This document shows positions 51,789 to 53,049 of a DNA stretch of 53,049 nucleotides, piece by piece (the stretch's first letter is position 1; every line of letters starts with the position of its first letter). Source of the DNA: Pseudoglutamicibacter cumminsii. Its GTDB lineage: Bacteria > Actinomycetota > Actinomycetes > Actinomycetales > Micrococcaceae. The notes under the pieces are model-generated. The model was not told where the DNA came from. It was given only the letters and a program-made list of their open reading frames with translations, and ran no database searches. Both the position numbers and the translations under genes were made by a program. The stretch spans positions 1-53,049 of the forward strand of contig NZ_QFWG01000014.1 in the NCBI RefSeq assembly GCF_003143995.1, in the 5' to 3' direction.

Positions 51789-53009
51789 GTGGACAGAATC
51801 ATTGAACGCCCGAGATACTTTTCGCGGATCCAGCCCTTTATCGACAAACCCCTCGTGAAGGTGCTCACCGGTGTGCGTCGCTGCGGCAAATCTACGATTC
51901 TGCAGCAGCTGCAAGAAGTGATTCGCGCGGGCAGCGCTGATCCACAAGTGTTTGCGATGAATTTTGAGTCCGCTGACGGGCTTCACATCACAGACGCAGC
52001 GGCGCTGCTACGGCGCATCGAAGCCGAAAACATCAACAAAAACACCCGCGCGTATTTCTTCTTTGACGAAATTCAGCAGGTCGCCGACTGGGAGAAAGCC
52101 ATCAACGCGATCCGCGTCGACTATGACGCAGATATCTATGTCACCGGGTCGAATTCGCGCATGCTTTCCGGTGATCTCGCCACACATCTTGCCGGTCGCT
52201 ACGTTGAGTTCTTGATCCAACCGTTTTCGTTTGCGGAATTTGTCGAGCTGCACCGCCAAAGCGACCGCACACTGAGCGAACACTTCCAGCACTTTGTGCA
52301 GTTCGGCGGTTTCCCGGCGTTGAAATACTTCAACCTCGACCGGGAACCCTCGCTCGACTACCTTGACTCGGTGTACAACTCGGTTGTGCTCAAAGACGTG
52401 ATTGAGTATCACCAGATCCGCGACGTCGACATTTTTCACCGCATCGTCGGTTACTGCTTCACAAATATTGGAAAAACCTTCTCGGCGCAGTCACTGGTGC
52501 GTTTTTTCAAAAGCGAGGGGCGCACCGTTTCGGTTGATACCGTGTTGAACTACCTTGAGTTTTGCGTGAACGCTTTCTTGATTTATCGGGTTCCGCGCTT
52601 TGACATTGCGGGGAAGGCGAGGCTTCGGGCAACTGAGAAGTACTATGCGGTGGATCACGGTTTTCGTGAAACGCTCGGCCTTTCGAACCAGGCCGACATT
52701 GAGCTGACCCTCGAAAACATCGTGTGCGTGGAGCTGCTTGCGCGCGGGTACGAGGTAAGTGTCGGAAGAGCCGGCGCGCGCGAGATTGACTTCATCGCCC
52801 GCAAAGGTTCCGACACCGAGTACTTCCAGGTGAGTTACCTGCTCGGCAGCCAAAACACCGTCGACCGCGAGTTCGGTGCCCTTCGCGGGGTTACCGACAA
52901 CTTCCCGAAAACCGTGCTGAGCATGGACCAGTTCGACATGAGCCGCGACGGGATCCAACACAAAAACATTATCGAGTGGCTTGTCGAGCCCTCACCGTTG
53001 CACAGCTAG
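51789..53009 (+). CDS. AAA-family ATPase with DUF4143 C-terminal domain
   Basis: This ~406-residue P-loop protein has Walker A TGVRRCGKST (about residue 28), Walker B AYFFFDEIQ (about 88), a sensor-like YVTGSNSRML and GRYVEFLIQPFSFAEF. The C-terminal DUF4143 region has a nuclease-like fold in the family. Here it reads REIDFIARKG and EYFQVSY, so the Asp is kept but the usual ExK is replaced by QVS, suggesting a non-cleaving domain. GTG 51789 is 6 bases after GGAGG; GTG 51786 is possible. It has no partner gene and its own palindromic promoter. Function of the family is unknown. Confidence 0.85.
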   Translation: MDRIIERPRYFSRIQPFIDKPLVKVLTGVRRCGKSTILQQLQEVIRAGSADPQVFAMNFESADGLHITDAAALLRRIEAENINKNTRAYFFFDEIQQVADWEKAINAIRVDYDADIYVTGSNSRMLSGDLATHLAGRYVEFLIQPFSFAEFVELHRQSDRTLSEHFQHFVQFGGFPALKYFNLDREPSLDYLDSVYNSVVLKDVIEYHQIRDVDIFHRIVGYCFTNIGKTFSAQSLVRFFKSEGRTVSVDTVLNYLEFCVNAFLIYRVPRFDIAGKARLRATEKYYAVDHGFRETLGLSNQADIELTLENIVCVELLARGYEVSVGRAGAREIDFIARKGSDTEYFQVSYLLGSQNTVDREFGALRGVTDNFPKTVLSMDQFDMSRDGIQHKNIIEWLVEPSPLHS

Positions 53010-53049
53010 GTGTCATCGCCTAGCCTGAATACCAACATGACCGGTACTG

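Noticed and set aside
53037-53049. Possible start of a further gene (ATGACCGGTACTG)
   Set aside because: Only 13 bases before the window ends; nothing can be supported.
1-53049. tRNA, rRNA, CRISPR array, insertion sequence or prophage
   Set aside because: None recognised on either strand; the short tandem repeats found are coding or terminator-associated.

Overview
The window is high-GC bacterial DNA with the gene content of an actinobacterium, most likely order Micrococcales and near the Micrococcaceae. The evidence is GTP-type PEP carboxykinase, a class Ib nrdIEF cluster, a CopD-CtaG fusion, an LAxTG-type sorting signal, a proline-dehydrogenase/aldehyde-dehydrogenase PutA and several TAnnnT promoters sitting 6-8 bases before a start codon (leaderless genes). 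The genus is inference. I saw no rRNA, tRNA, CRISPR array, transposase or phage gene.

Left part (1-15 kb): the 3' end of a wall-anchored surface protein; a small GlsB/YeaQ membrane protein; putA, split by a frameshift; an IclR regulator overlapping an enoyl-CoA hydratase-type gene; a flavin-dependent monooxygenase-like gene, also frameshifted; an FMN/3Fe-4S glutamate-synthase-like protein; a cold-shock protein; an S4 RNA-binding protein and an AI-2E family transporter; an alpha/beta hydrolase; and an acyl-CoA dehydrogenase. The hydratase and the dehydrogenase share a 16-base motif upstream, which suggests one regulator for acyl-CoA catabolism.

Middle (15-26 kb): an MscS channel, a complete siderophore-type iron ABC transporter (binding protein, two permeases, ATPase) with a DtxR/IdeR-like box and a second 28-bp palindrome at its promoter, an SDR, a metallo-beta-lactamase-fold hydrolase, a CopC protein, a MarR regulator with its own palindrome, an RNase HI fused to an NTF2-like domain, and an SGNH hydrolase.

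Centre right (26-38 kb): a glycine riboswitch followed by gcvP-gcvT-gcvH-sdaA, a route from glycine through serine to pyruvate. Then a TPP riboswitch with a three-gene thiamine ABC transporter on the minus strand, an operon for zinc-free L28, L33 and S14 behind a leader of about 310 bases, and an HU gene preceded by helically phased A-tracts.

Right part (38-53 kb): the CopD-CtaG membrane protein, a thioredoxin-NHL protein, an MFS exporter, a 5'-truncated AEC transporter, an NADPH:FMN reductase-like gene, PEP carboxykinase, nrdI-nrdE-nrdF, and a lone AAA/DUF4143 ATPase. The promoter region of that ATPase carries two near-identical 20-bp palindromes exactly 40 bp apart, each enclosing a -10-like hexamer. 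This is the most unusual regulatory architecture I found. All boundaries were read by eye; no database search or folding program was run.
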